Shown piece by piece: positions 37,712 through 45,581 of a stretch of 64,000 nt of DNA. The position numbers and the translations under genes were made by a program. This DNA is from DASCQC01 sp036012865 (GTDB taxonomy: Bacteria; Pseudomonadota; Gammaproteobacteria; Comchoanobacterales; Comchoanobacteraceae). Position 1 is the stretch's first letter. Each line of letters starts with the position of its first letter. The notes beneath the pieces are model-generated. The model did not search any database. It was not told where the DNA came from and saw only the letters and a program-made list of their open reading frames with translations. The stretch covers positions 23,136-87,135 of the forward strand of contig DASCQC010000005.1 of NCBI GenBank assembly GCA_036012865.1, written 5' to 3'.

Positions 37712-39202
37712 ATGTTAAACGAAGGCCTATCATTACTAAGCGCAGGAGGAGGCTTATTCATAGCCGTTATAACTTTATACGTCAGCCTACAAGCCAGCGG
37801 TGTCACACAACCCTTTCAAAAACTAATCCTAGGAATATCCATGATCCTATTATCCGGGTTAGCTGTGGTTTTATATAACTATGGTTTCATCAATAATACT
37901 GAGGTCGATATAGCGCACATTTACACTTTACTCGTTGCTTGCATCGGGTACTCCATTGGTAAATTTCTAAACACATTCATCTGGACTGGAATCTTCTACC
38001 CTAAAGGCATAGAAGTACCCAAACTTATCACTAAATTTGTTAATGCTTTTGTCTATGTACTAACCATAATCTGCATTCAAAAATTCGTCCATGGTCAATC
38101 TATTATGCATTTCTTAGCATTATTTGGTGGATTCGCTGCCATTATTGGTTACACAGCCGCTGATACCATTGGCCAAGTGTTTGCTGGACTCGCCATTAAC
38201 GTTGGTGGAAACATCAAAAAAGGTGACTTTATTCAAATAGGAAATGACGCAGGAACCGTAAGAGAAATGGACTGGAGATCGATAACATTAATCGATTGGT
38301 CAAAACGATTGATTGTTATCCCAAACTCATCTGCTGCTCATTCTAGGGTTATTAATTTCACCAAGATCAATAAGGTCTTAATGACAAAAACTGATTTTAA
38401 ATTTCCTGGTCACATTAACACCAACCACATCATCAGCATCTTAAAAGAGGCCATGGAAGATTTCGGATTAAAACCCAATCAATACTCTTTCAACCTAGCC
38501 AGAGAAAAAGACTATTATCACCTGACCATTAAAATGGAAGCTCAATTTGAATCTTATTGGTCATTACCCTCAAACTTCATGCAACTATTTTCACATAAAT
38601 TGCAACTCAATAACATTCTTCTTGACTATAACGCAGTCTCTGATAAAAACAATATCCTCAAACCTACCTCTAAACTAGACAGGCCTCCTATAACAGATGT
38701 CATGCCAACCCTTAAAAAGATTCTAGCGTTTACTTATTTAAACGCACACGAAACGGCTATTATTAAAAAATATGCAAAAATAAAGGTATACAGCCCTCAC
38801 TCTATCATAGCAAGAGAAGGAGATGATGCCCACACCCTCATGGTTTGTTTGGATGGGGATTGTAATGTATATCAACTAGATAGCCGCGGCCAAAACGTGT
38901 GGATGAGATCATTACATCAAGGTGAATACTTCGGAATACAATCCTTCTTAACAGGGTCTAAAAGGAGAATAACTGTAGTATCCCTTTCACCAGTGACGAT
39001 AGGTATGCTATCACCTTTTGACATATCTGAAGTCGTCAAAGGTAACAAAAAATTCTCAAATAGGTTGGCAGAAGTCCTTGCACAAAGAGTACTTCAAAAC
39101 GAAAGCAAACTTGAAAAAAATTCTAAAGCACTCAACGAGAAGAAAAACTCACTCATTGCCAGCATCATGACAACCTTTGTTAAAATGGTCGGCAAAAAGT
39201 AA
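37712..39202 (+). CDS. MscS channel fused to a cyclic-nucleotide-binding domain (bCNG), copy 2
   Basis: The 496-residue protein has four N-terminal membrane helices, an MscS pore helix (GGFAAIIGYTAADTIGQ) and beta domain (GTVREMDWRSITL, RLIVIPNSS; about residues 145-225), and a C-terminal cyclic-nucleotide-binding fold (about 345-465). The binding cassette is preserved (GEYFGIQSFLTGSKRRITV), including the Glu and the double Arg. This predicts a channel opened or tuned by cAMP, cGMP or a similar ligand, as in the bCNG branch of MscS proteins. It ends with a perfect-looking terminator and is followed 216 bases later by a close paralogue (copy 3), so the pair arose by tandem duplication. The C-terminal tail (SLIASIMTTFVKMV) is nearly identical in both. 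Confidence 0.9.
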   Translation: MLNEGLSLLSAGGGLFIAVITLYVSLQASGVTQPFQKLILGISMILLSGLAVVLYNYGFINNTEVDIAHIYTLLVACIGYSIGKFLNTFIWTGIFYPKGIEVPKLITKFVNAFVYVLTIICIQKFVHGQSIMHFLALFGGFAAIIGYTAADTIGQVFAGLAINVGGNIKKGDFIQIGNDAGTVREMDWRSITLIDWSKRLIVIPNSSAAHSRVINFTKINKVLMTKTDFKFPGHINTNHIISILKEAMEDFGLKPNQYSFNLAREKDYYHLTIKMEAQFESYWSLPSNFMQLFSHKLQLNNILLDYNAVSDKNNILKPTSKLDRPPITDVMPTLKKILAFTYLNAHETAIIKKYAKIKVYSPHSIIAREGDDAHTLMVCLDGDCNVYQLDSRGQNVWMRSLHQGEYFGIQSFLTGSKRRITVVSLSPVTIGMLSPFDISEVVKGNKKFSNRLAEVLAQRVLQNESKLEKNSKALNEKKNSLIASIMTTFVKMVGKK

Positions 39203-39218
39203 ACCCTTTAATATAGTC

Positions 39219-39256
39219 TAAAGGCTATCAGCTGCTTCTTAAGCTGTTAGCCTTTT
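39219..39256 (+). terminator. Rho-independent terminator after MscS-CNBD copy 2
   Basis: The inverted repeat AAAGGCTATCAGCT / AGCTGTTAGCCTTTT encloses a short loop (with one T-T mismatch) and ends in a T run. Confidence 0.8.
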
Positions 39257-39372
39257 GATTAAAACACCTTTCACCCAACCCATCAAACACACCCCATTTA
39301 AATCAACAATAGACAACACACTCAGACTTAATTAAATTTCTAACAAAAAAACCAGCAAAAATATTAAAAGTT

Positions 39373-39380
39373 TACTATAA
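39373..39380 (+). promoter_or_regulatory. Shared TACTATAA element upstream of MscS-CNBD copy 3
   Basis: TACTATAA preceded by AAAAGTT lies 38 bases before the ATG, followed by CTATAAT (39381-39387), which would also serve as a -10. See copies at 969-976 and 37675-37682. Confidence 0.45.
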
Positions 39381-39418
39381 CTATAATACAACTAAAGATT
39401 TGACTAAAGGAGACAACC

Positions 39419-40930
39419 ATGATTGCTGAAAGTTACAGTGTAATTACAGGGCTAACAACGGCCTCTATTATCGGAGCAGTGCTATTTATTTTTCTACAAG
39501 TATCTGGCATAAACCAAAGTTTTCAAAAGCTCCTAATGGGTTTATCCCTATGGGTAATAGGCTTCATACTTATTCTCTGCGCTAATTTTAATCTTATCTC
39601 ATTCACAGAAGAACACACGATTTATTTGGATGCATTTCTCCTAGCAACAACAGGTTATGTGTTGATTAAATTTCTCAATACATTTATTTGGAGCGGGGTA
39701 TTATACCCAGCAGGCATAACAGTGCCCAAGCTAATCACTAAAATATTTAACTTTTTTGGATACTTTGCAACAATCGTTTGCATCGTGCACTTTGTTTTCG
39801 ATGAATCTATTATGCCCTACCTAGCCTTGACAGGCGCAGGTGCTATGCTCGTGGGTTATACCGCACAAAACACCTTGGGGGAGATTTTTGCAGGCCTAGC
39901 CCTGAACCTCGGTAAAAACGTTGCCAAAGGTGATTTTATTGCCGTAGGTTCTCACAAAGGAATCGTTAATGACATGGACTGGCGATCTGTCACCTTAAGA
40001 AACCCTCAAGGCCTGCTTGTCATCATACCCAACTCATCTATCACAGGCGACCATATTGTCAATTATACCAAGGGAGAAAAAAAATCAACTGCCTCCACAT
40101 CAATAGACTTCCCTGCCTATATCAATAGCCATGACGTCATCACAACCATGCATGAGGCACTGAAAGACTTTGGTAAAAAAGAAGAAGAATACAACTATTA
40201 TCTTCGTCGTAGTGAATGCACCTATCAATTAACAATCACCATTCAAAATTGTGATGCTGGATCTGTACCCAAGATAAAATCAAATTTTATGGAATTATTC
40301 TCTCACGCTCTTTACATCAAAAACATTCACTTTGACCTTTACCCAAATATAGATTTGCATTCAGAGGAACATAACACCATCATTAAATCAAACACAGCTA
40401 TAACCAGCAAAGACCACTCGAAAACACTTGATAACGTGCTAAAGAAAATTGATGCATTTAAAAACCTTAGCCCACAAGAGCTTAAATCAGTGTTAAAATC
40501 AGCTAAAGTCAAGAACCATAGTCCTCAATCATTAATTTCAGAAGAGGGGTCAGATGTTCATACCTTATGCGTTATCCTGGATGGAGAATGTAGTGTTTAC
40601 CAAAAAAATAAAACAGGAAAACACATCTTTATGCGGAAACTACATAAAAATGAAGTTTTTGGAATCAAATCCTTCTTAACTGGAACACCCCGAAGAACAA
40701 CCATCATGAACACGAAACCGACAACCATTGCATCCATATCATCTCAGGATATATCTGACATCATACTGAGCAATAAGAAGTTTTCTAAAGACCTTTCAGG
40801 TATCTTAGCCACACGGATTATGGAAAATCAATCTGCAATTAATAAAAGCAACAAAGACAACGAGAAACAGAAAACATCATTAATTGCCAGCATTATGACA
40901 ACATTCATCAAACTAGTTAAGAAAAAATAA
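39419..40930 (+). CDS. MscS channel fused to a cyclic-nucleotide-binding domain (bCNG), copy 3
   Basis: The start has AAAGGAG seven bases upstream. The 503-residue protein has the same layout as copy 2: membrane helices, MscS pore helix (GAGAMLVGYTAQNTLGE) and beta domain (GIVNDMDWRSVTLR, LLVIIPNSS), and a C-terminal nucleotide-binding fold with a kept cassette (NEVFGIKSFLTGTPRRTT). The ligand glutamate and double Arg are preserved; the Gly before Glu is Asn. Ends of the two proteins are nearly the same (KNSLIASIMTTFVKMV versus KTSLIASIMTTFIKLV). A strong terminator follows. It has its own ribosome site and upstream element, so it may be regulated apart from copy 2. Confidence 0.9.
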   Translation: MIAESYSVITGLTTASIIGAVLFIFLQVSGINQSFQKLLMGLSLWVIGFILILCANFNLISFTEEHTIYLDAFLLATTGYVLIKFLNTFIWSGVLYPAGITVPKLITKIFNFFGYFATIVCIVHFVFDESIMPYLALTGAGAMLVGYTAQNTLGEIFAGLALNLGKNVAKGDFIAVGSHKGIVNDMDWRSVTLRNPQGLLVIIPNSSITGDHIVNYTKGEKKSTASTSIDFPAYINSHDVITTMHEALKDFGKKEEEYNYYLRRSECTYQLTITIQNCDAGSVPKIKSNFMELFSHALYIKNIHFDLYPNIDLHSEEHNTIIKSNTAITSKDHSKTLDNVLKKIDAFKNLSPQELKSVLKSAKVKNHSPQSLISEEGSDVHTLCVILDGECSVYQKNKTGKHIFMRKLHKNEVFGIKSFLTGTPRRTTIMNTKPTTIASISSQDISDIILSNKKFSKDLSGILATRIMENQSAINKSNKDNEKQKTSLIASIMTTFIKLVKKK

Positions 40931-40956
40931 ACACAAAGACTAATAATAATAAACCT

Positions 40957-40983
40957 AAAAGGCGCCCAAACGGCGCCTTTATT
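40957..40983 (+). terminator. Rho-independent terminator after MscS-CNBD copy 3
   Basis: AAAGGCGCC and GGCGCCTTT form a nine-base-pair stem around a CAAAC loop, followed by T-rich sequence. Confidence 0.9.
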
Positions 40984-41169
40984 CTTTCCAGATAACGTCC
41001 CTCTTTCAAAAACACTGCCTGAATTTTATTAAATAATTGAATAGTCGATCTTAATTAACAATTAAAACAACAATAATAAATACAACAAACCCAATATTAT
41101 AGGTTGATTAATATATAATATTATGCTTTACTAAGTATGTGTTGTTATAAAAACAAGGGGACTTGGCAT

Positions 41170-41430
41170 ATGAGTGACATTGATTTCAAAATGGTAATAC
41201 AAAATATAAGAGAAGCAATCAATCCTGAGGTAGGGGTACCCACCGATCAAGAAAAAAACCCCATTAATTATAGAATCAAAAGATTAACAGACCTCATGAC
41301 TGAAATACAAACTAAGCAACAAGAAATGGAATCATTAGTCCAAAAATCAAAGGTTAGCTTTAATGAACTATTAATTAATATCAACCAACAAAAAGCCCCG
41401 AAAAAAACAAAAAAATCCGAAAAAAAATAG
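41170..41430 (+). CDS. Small coiled-coil protein with lysine-rich tail, unknown function
   Basis: The start is the ATG at 41170 with AGGGGA upstream; an in-frame ATG at 41137 lacks a site. The 86-residue product is helical (about residues 45-75 with heptad spacing) and ends in a strongly basic tail (PKKTKKSEKK) encoded by runs of seven, seven and eight A. I recognise no family. The ribosome-site context (GGGGACTTGGCATATG) resembles that of the giant protein gene at 19501 (GGAGACGGGCATATG), and both proteins begin MS-x-I and contain VIQ. It faces an orphan gene on the opposite strand with an 8-base gap. Confidence 0.6.
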   Translation: MSDIDFKMVIQNIREAINPEVGVPTDQEKNPINYRIKRLTDLMTEIQTKQQEMESLVQKSKVSFNELLININQQKAPKKTKKSEKK

Positions 41431-41438
41431 CTTCAACA

Positions 41439-42083
41439 TTATTCAAGTCTATCGATCATTGGCAAACAATCATCAATGACTATTAGGGCATCGTCGAGGT
41501 CGTCTATAATTCGATCTAGCAACCTAAACCCTATACTATTAATCCCATCACATTTCTTACGCTCTAATACTTTTGGGAAATGCGTCATTGACTGTAACAA
41601 CCTTTCATCCCATTTTTTCATATTATTGATAACGGCCTTAATCATTAAACTAATAAACTGAACATCCTTATCATTAACTTTATTTAATTGACTATAATGA
41701 TACAAGGATTCCAGCAAATACAACAATCTCCTTGATGATAAATCAACACGCCCCGCATACTTAGCAATACTAGAGAGGTTATTCCTTAACTCCAAAGAAC
41801 GAATGAATTTTGGGTTATGATACACCATCATGTTAGACCTCATAGCCTCTCTCTTACCTTCATCAAAACATTCATCAATATATTTATATTGATCGATAGC
41901 ATTATCGACACCCCTCATGATTTGATCATGTTCAATGTTTACTTTAACTTCCATTAAATAATTACAATGAAGATCTAATTGCTTTTTAATAGCGACAATA
42001 GCTTCTTGGTGCTCTTTTATCCATTTCAATTTATGGTGATTTGATGGGATACTTTCATCAAGTTTAATCAATTTTTTCGGCAT
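41439..42083 (-). CDS. Helical protein of unknown function
   Basis: The 214-residue protein is charged and mostly helical, with no signal peptide, membrane helix or motif I recognise. AGGGGATTGATATG gives a good ribosome site. Several leucine/isoleucine-rich helices in the C-terminal half (about residues 120-210, with LLYLLESLYHYS and RLLDRIIDDLDDALIVIDD) look like a helical bundle. The gene stands alone on its strand. Its upstream region carries a TACTATAAT element and a flanking inverted repeat (42163-42205), so it may be under repressor control. Possible effector or small scaffolding protein; unknown. Confidence 0.65.
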   Translation of the reverse strand: MPKKLIKLDESIPSNHHKLKWIKEHQEAIVAIKKQLDLHCNYLMEVKVNIEHDQIMRGVDNAIDQYKYIDECFDEGKREAMRSNMMVYHNPKFIRSLELRNNLSSIAKYAGRVDLSSRRLLYLLESLYHYSQLNKVNDKDVQFISLMIKAVINNMKKWDERLLQSMTHFPKVLERKKCDGINSIGFRLLDRIIDDLDDALIVIDDCLPMIDRLE

Positions 42084-42162
42084 ATCAATCCCCTAAATTA
42101 TTGCCAAGTATTCTGGTCGGTTGGAGCACAACACTTTTCAGGCAAAATATCAACGTATCACA

Positions 42163-42205
42163 CTGATATATCTACTATTATAGTATAACTTTTTCAATAT
42201 ATCAG
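42163..42205. promoter_or_regulatory. Inverted repeat flanking a leftward promoter
   Basis: CTGATATAT (42163-42171) and ATATATCAG (42197-42205) form perfect nine-base arms around the minus-strand element TACTATAAT (42177-42185), the probable -10 of the orphan gene ending at 41439. The arrangement fits a repressor operator; the regulator is unknown. Confidence 0.4.
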
Positions 42206-42335
42206 GATAAACACATGATTTTTACCCCAAGCAAACAACACTCTACCAAAGCAGATCTGTGAAAATCTCCCCAACACCTATCAAAACACTCCCCGTTCGA
42301 TTATTTAATTAAATGCAAATGTTTGTCCACAATAG

Positions 42336-42364
42336 CTGACAACATCACTTAAGCGCGCTATAAT
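42336..42364 (+). promoter_or_regulatory. Probable sigma-70 promoter of fumC
   Basis: CTGACA (42336-42341) and TATAAT (42359-42364) are spaced by 17 bases, 27 bases before the start codon. Confidence 0.7.
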
Positions 42365-42391
42365 CGCGATGAACAGATTTAGGAATGAACC

Positions 42392-43792
42392 ATGAGCAAG
42401 CATACTCGAACTGAAAATGACAGCATGGGATCTATCGAAGTAGATAACGATAAATTATGGGGAGCTCAAACCCAAAGGTCTTTAGAAAACTTTGAAATTG
42501 GCTCTGAACCTATGCCAACTTCTATCATTAAAGCTTATGCTTATATCAAAAAGGCTTGCGCTACCGTTAATCATCAAAACAAAACCTTATCAGAAGATAA
42601 TAAACAATCCATCCACAAGGCCTGTGATGATATCATTAATGGAACACTCCAGGCACACTTCCCTCTTGGGGTATGGCAAACTGGCAGCGGAACACAAACC
42701 CATATGAATGTCAATGAAGTCATTGCCAATCGCGCGGCCCAATCTCTTAATCTACCCCTGGGAACCAAAAGCCCAGTCCACCCAAACGACCATGTTAATC
42801 AATCTCAATCCTCCAACGACACCTTTCCAACAGCCATGCATATTGCAATCACTCAAGCGATTGTCTATCAAATCCTCCCTGAAATTGAAGCCATGTTGAC
42901 CCTACTCAGTCAGAAAGAAAACGAGTTTGATAACATCATTAAAATTGGACGAACCCACCTTCAGGATGCAGTCCCTTTGAGCCTTTCTCAAGCATTTTCA
43001 AGCTTTACCTCAATGCTGCGTCATTCAAGAAATGAGATCTTTCTAGCACTTGACCCCATGTATGAATTGGCCATTGGAGGAACTGCCGTAGGCACCGGCT
43101 TGAATACTCCAAAAGATTTTGCTCAAAATGTTGTTGATGTTATTTCTGAAGAGACCTCATTGCCTTTCTTACCCGCACAAAATAAGTTTGCTGCTTTATC
43201 AAGTCATGCACCCATCGTACAAGCCATGGGCTCCCTTAAAAACCTTGCCATGTCGCTTTTCAAGATGGCCAATGATATCCGGTTTTTAGCATCAGGTCCC
43301 CGCTGCGGATTAGGAGAACTTATCCTTCCTGCCAATGAACCCGGCTCATCCATCATGCCAGGAAAAGTAAACCCCACCCAATGCGAATCATTGACCATGA
43401 TAGCAACTCAGGTATTCGGTAATGATGCAACTGTTAGCTTTGCTGCATCACAAGGTCATTTTGAGCTCAATGTTTACAAACCCGTCATTGCCTACAATGT
43501 TCTTCAAGCGGCTCAATTATTATCTGAAGGCATGAAATCTTTTAGCAAGAATGCCTTAAAAGGATTAAAAGCCAATGAAGCCAACATCAAAAAACACTTG
43601 GACCAATCCCTCATGTTGGTCACCGCTCTTAACCCCATCATTGGGTATGATAAAGCTGCTAAGATAGCAAAAAACGCCCATCAAAAAGGCCTGACACTGA
43701 AAGCATCCTGTGTTGAACTAGGCTACCTTTCTGAAAATGAATTTGACCGATACAGCAACCCGAAAAACATGCTCAACAATTCGGATGATTAG
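42392..43792 (+). CDS. fumC: Class II fumarate hydratase
   Basis: The 466-residue protein is an iron-independent fumarase that interconverts fumarate and malate in the TCA cycle. It has the family signature GSSIMPGKVNP (about residues 329-339), the THLQDAVPLS substrate loop, the SSNDTFPT and GTGLN segments, all expected for class II. AGGA lies seven to eight bases before the ATG. Its stop codon TAG shares the tetramer TTAG with the opposing stop of the DUF2797 gene. Length and motifs are normal. Confidence 0.97.
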   Translation: MSKHTRTENDSMGSIEVDNDKLWGAQTQRSLENFEIGSEPMPTSIIKAYAYIKKACATVNHQNKTLSEDNKQSIHKACDDIINGTLQAHFPLGVWQTGSGTQTHMNVNEVIANRAAQSLNLPLGTKSPVHPNDHVNQSQSSNDTFPTAMHIAITQAIVYQILPEIEAMLTLLSQKENEFDNIIKIGRTHLQDAVPLSLSQAFSSFTSMLRHSRNEIFLALDPMYELAIGGTAVGTGLNTPKDFAQNVVDVISEETSLPFLPAQNKFAALSSHAPIVQAMGSLKNLAMSLFKMANDIRFLASGPRCGLGELILPANEPGSSIMPGKVNPTQCESLTMIATQVFGNDATVSFAASQGHFELNVYKPVIAYNVLQAAQLLSEGMKSFSKNALKGLKANEANIKKHLDQSLMLVTALNPIIGYDKAAKIAKNAHQKGLTLKASCVELGYLSENEFDRYSNPKNMLNNSDD

Positions 43793-44613
43793 GCACTCAT
43801 GTCTACCCAATACCCAGTATGCTTTCTCACATTAAAGGCACCTTGACTAAACAGCAAATACTGCCCCTTAATGCCCAATAGTTTTCCGGAGATCATAGGT
43901 GATTTATCAAGGCCTAACGACTTAATTTTATCAGGATAACTGTCAACAGGGTACTTGAATTCATCCACTTTATCCAAGGGAAGAAATTCAACGTCGTCAG
44001 GAAAACGCTCCACAACGGTTGAGATATCTTCTTTAGCCTGATCTAAAAGCTCTCTTGCCCTAGCGATTAAATCCATGGATGGCGAATCCTCCCTAATCAA
44101 CTGCCTCCAATTCGTTTTATCAGCGATATGCTTGGCTATTGCAACCTCAATAAGTCCAGACTGCAACCGTGAATTAACCTTGATAATAGGTATGGCCTGG
44201 ATAGCGCCCTGATCCAACCACCTTTGAGGCAAGTTATGTGCTCGAGTAATGCCCACCTTAAGCCCTGTACTGTTCGCTAAATAGATGTAATGTGGCTGCA
44301 TACAATGGTCTTTTCCCCATTGTGGCTCTCGGCAGGTTCCTTGATGAAAATGGCATAATTCAGGTTTAAGAATACACAGATCACAACGAGCTAAACGCTG
44401 TGAATGAATATAACAATACCCTTGAGAGTATGATTTCTTAGTTTTAGCACCACAATAGACACAGTGAATAATACCCGAGAAATGAATAGTGACCTCTTGG
44501 CCTATCCAATCATTGAGACAAATTGACGTTTCATCATCCAGATGAAGAAAATAAGAACAATGCTTCTGATACTTAATGGATAACTTAGATAAATGACCGG
44601 AGTATCTAGTCAT
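43789..44613 (-). CDS. DUF2797 family protein
   Basis: The 274-residue protein matches the DUF2797 family of gammaproteobacteria: cysteine pairs resembling a zinc site (CVYCG ... YCYIH, RCDLC, CHFHQGTC), then YIYLANSTGLKVGITR, a GIY-YIG-like segment with the usual 'VGITR' wording. No function is established. It begins inside the 3' end of the I42 inhibitor gene (8-base overlap), so the two are cotranscribed. The C-terminal 110 residues are less conserved. The GIY-YIG likeness suggests nucleic-acid handling, but it is inference. Confidence 0.8.
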   Translation of the reverse strand: MTRYSGHLSKLSIKYQKHCSYFLHLDDETSICLNDWIGQEVTIHFSGIIHCVYCGAKTKKSYSQGYCYIHSQRLARCDLCILKPELCHFHQGTCREPQWGKDHCMQPHYIYLANSTGLKVGITRAHNLPQRWLDQGAIQAIPIIKVNSRLQSGLIEVAIAKHIADKTNWRQLIREDSPSMDLIARARELLDQAKEDISTVVERFPDDVEFLPLDKVDEFKYPVDSYPDKIKSLGLDKSPMISGKLLGIKGQYLLFSQGAFNVRKHTGYWVDMSA

Positions 44614-45052
44614 GAGTTGAAAACAAACTTTTCATAAACTCTCTTATTCGAGAAGTGTAATGCTTTTCTGGAAAGGTTATAATAGAAAAATCAGCTTTAC
44701 GCGTTAGCTCCACTTGGGACCGTCGCTGCTGTATAAATGAAACCGTCATAACCTGCGGAACAGTAAATGCACGGGAGTTAACCTTAAACTTCCACACACT
44801 GACACCCGAAGCCCCCATCAGATTACTATCAGGGCTATGATAAACCATAGAAACAGGTTCGATAATATCTTGATTATACCTTTTTAAGAACCAAATATAC
44901 CCGGTAGACCCGGTGTTAGACGGCAATCTAATTTCAAATTCAGGTCGTGAAGAACTCACAATAACCGGCTGATCAGCAGAGGTTATCGTTAACTTATCTG
45001 CCAGGCTCATACAAGGTATGATAAAACTTAATACAATCCACTTAAACTTCAT
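44606..45052 (-). CDS. Chagasin-like (I42 family) cysteine-protease inhibitor, secreted
   Basis: The 148-residue protein has a signal peptide (MKFKWIVLSFIIPCMSLA) and a beta-sandwich domain with the inhibitor loops in family order: a NTGSTGYIW loop (the NPTTGY-type), then GASGVSVWKF (GxGG-type) and an RRSQV stretch at the place of the RPW loop. I42 proteins inhibit papain-type cysteine proteases. In a host-associated bacterium the target may be a host lysosomal protease; this is inference. The third loop is the weakest match. It overlaps the DUF2797 gene by 8 bases. Confidence 0.75.
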   Translation of the reverse strand: MKFKWIVLSFIIPCMSLADKLTITSADQPVIVSSSRPEFEIRLPSNTGSTGYIWFLKRYNQDIIEPVSMVYHSPDSNLMGASGVSVWKFKVNSRAFTVPQVMTVSFIQQRRSQVELTRKADFSIITFPEKHYTSRIREFMKSLFSTHD

Positions 45053-45164
45053 ACATTAAAGTTTAACAAAACACAACAGCATTAACAATTGTTAAACACT
45101 TAAAGTTGACACCCCCAGCTCTTTTACATAATATAAATTGACGATAACACTTAAGGAAAAACTC

Positions 45165-45581
45165 ATGCGAACCTTAATTTTTCTCTGCGCACTACCTCTT
45201 TGCCTAGCCGCCAACTCTGATTCTATTAAGGTGTATTCAAACCCTTCAACCCAATCAAAAATAACCGGGCATATTAACCCTCAAGAAAACTACTCAATTA
45301 AAAATGACTGGGTTCATATTAGCCATCAAAAAACCCATGGGTGGGTCCGCTTACATGACCTTCAAAAAGCCCAACATGGGTCTTGGAATTATCAGCAAAC
45401 CTTTTCATCTTCATCCAATTTAAGCAAAAAAGCCCGAAAAGATTTTGATAAAAGCATGCGTCATGCCGAAGAACTGATGAGCTCAATGTTTAACAGCCGG
45501 CCTTTCTTTTCACCTTTTGATAGGCCCATTATTATAATCAACCAAAAAGACAGCTCCCATCAACCCCACCAAAAAGATTAG
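45165..45581 (+). CDS. Exported protein with bacterial SH3 domain
   Basis: The start is the ATG at 45165, with AAGGA seven bases upstream; the frame from 45138 is longer but has no site. The 138-residue product has a signal peptide (MRTLIFLCALPLCLA) and a bacterial SH3 domain (about residues 22-68, with KVYSNPSTQSKITGHI and WVHISHQKTHGWVRL), which usually binds peptidoglycan. The rest is a helical region with no known domain (KKARKDFDKSMRHAEELMSSM) and a Pro/Ile-rich end. Its stop shares a TTAG tetramer with the AmpG gene on the opposite strand. Confidence 0.8.
   Translation: MRTLIFLCALPLCLAANSDSIKVYSNPSTQSKITGHINPQENYSIKNDWVHISHQKTHGWVRLHDLQKAQHGSWNYQQTFSSSSNLSKKARKDFDKSMRHAEELMSSMFNSRPFFSPFDRPIIIINQKDSSHQPHQKD

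Larger units (their letters stand above)
42084..42391. other. 308-base divergent intergenic region with two promoters
   Basis: The region separates the orphan gene (leftward) and fumC (rightward). Leftward promoter candidate: TACTATAAT on the minus strand (42177-42185), bracketed by a nine-base inverted repeat (CTGATATAT at 42163-42171, ATATATCAG at 42197-42205). Rightward: the fumC promoter given separately. The remaining 100 bases show nothing recognisable. Confidence 0.5.
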
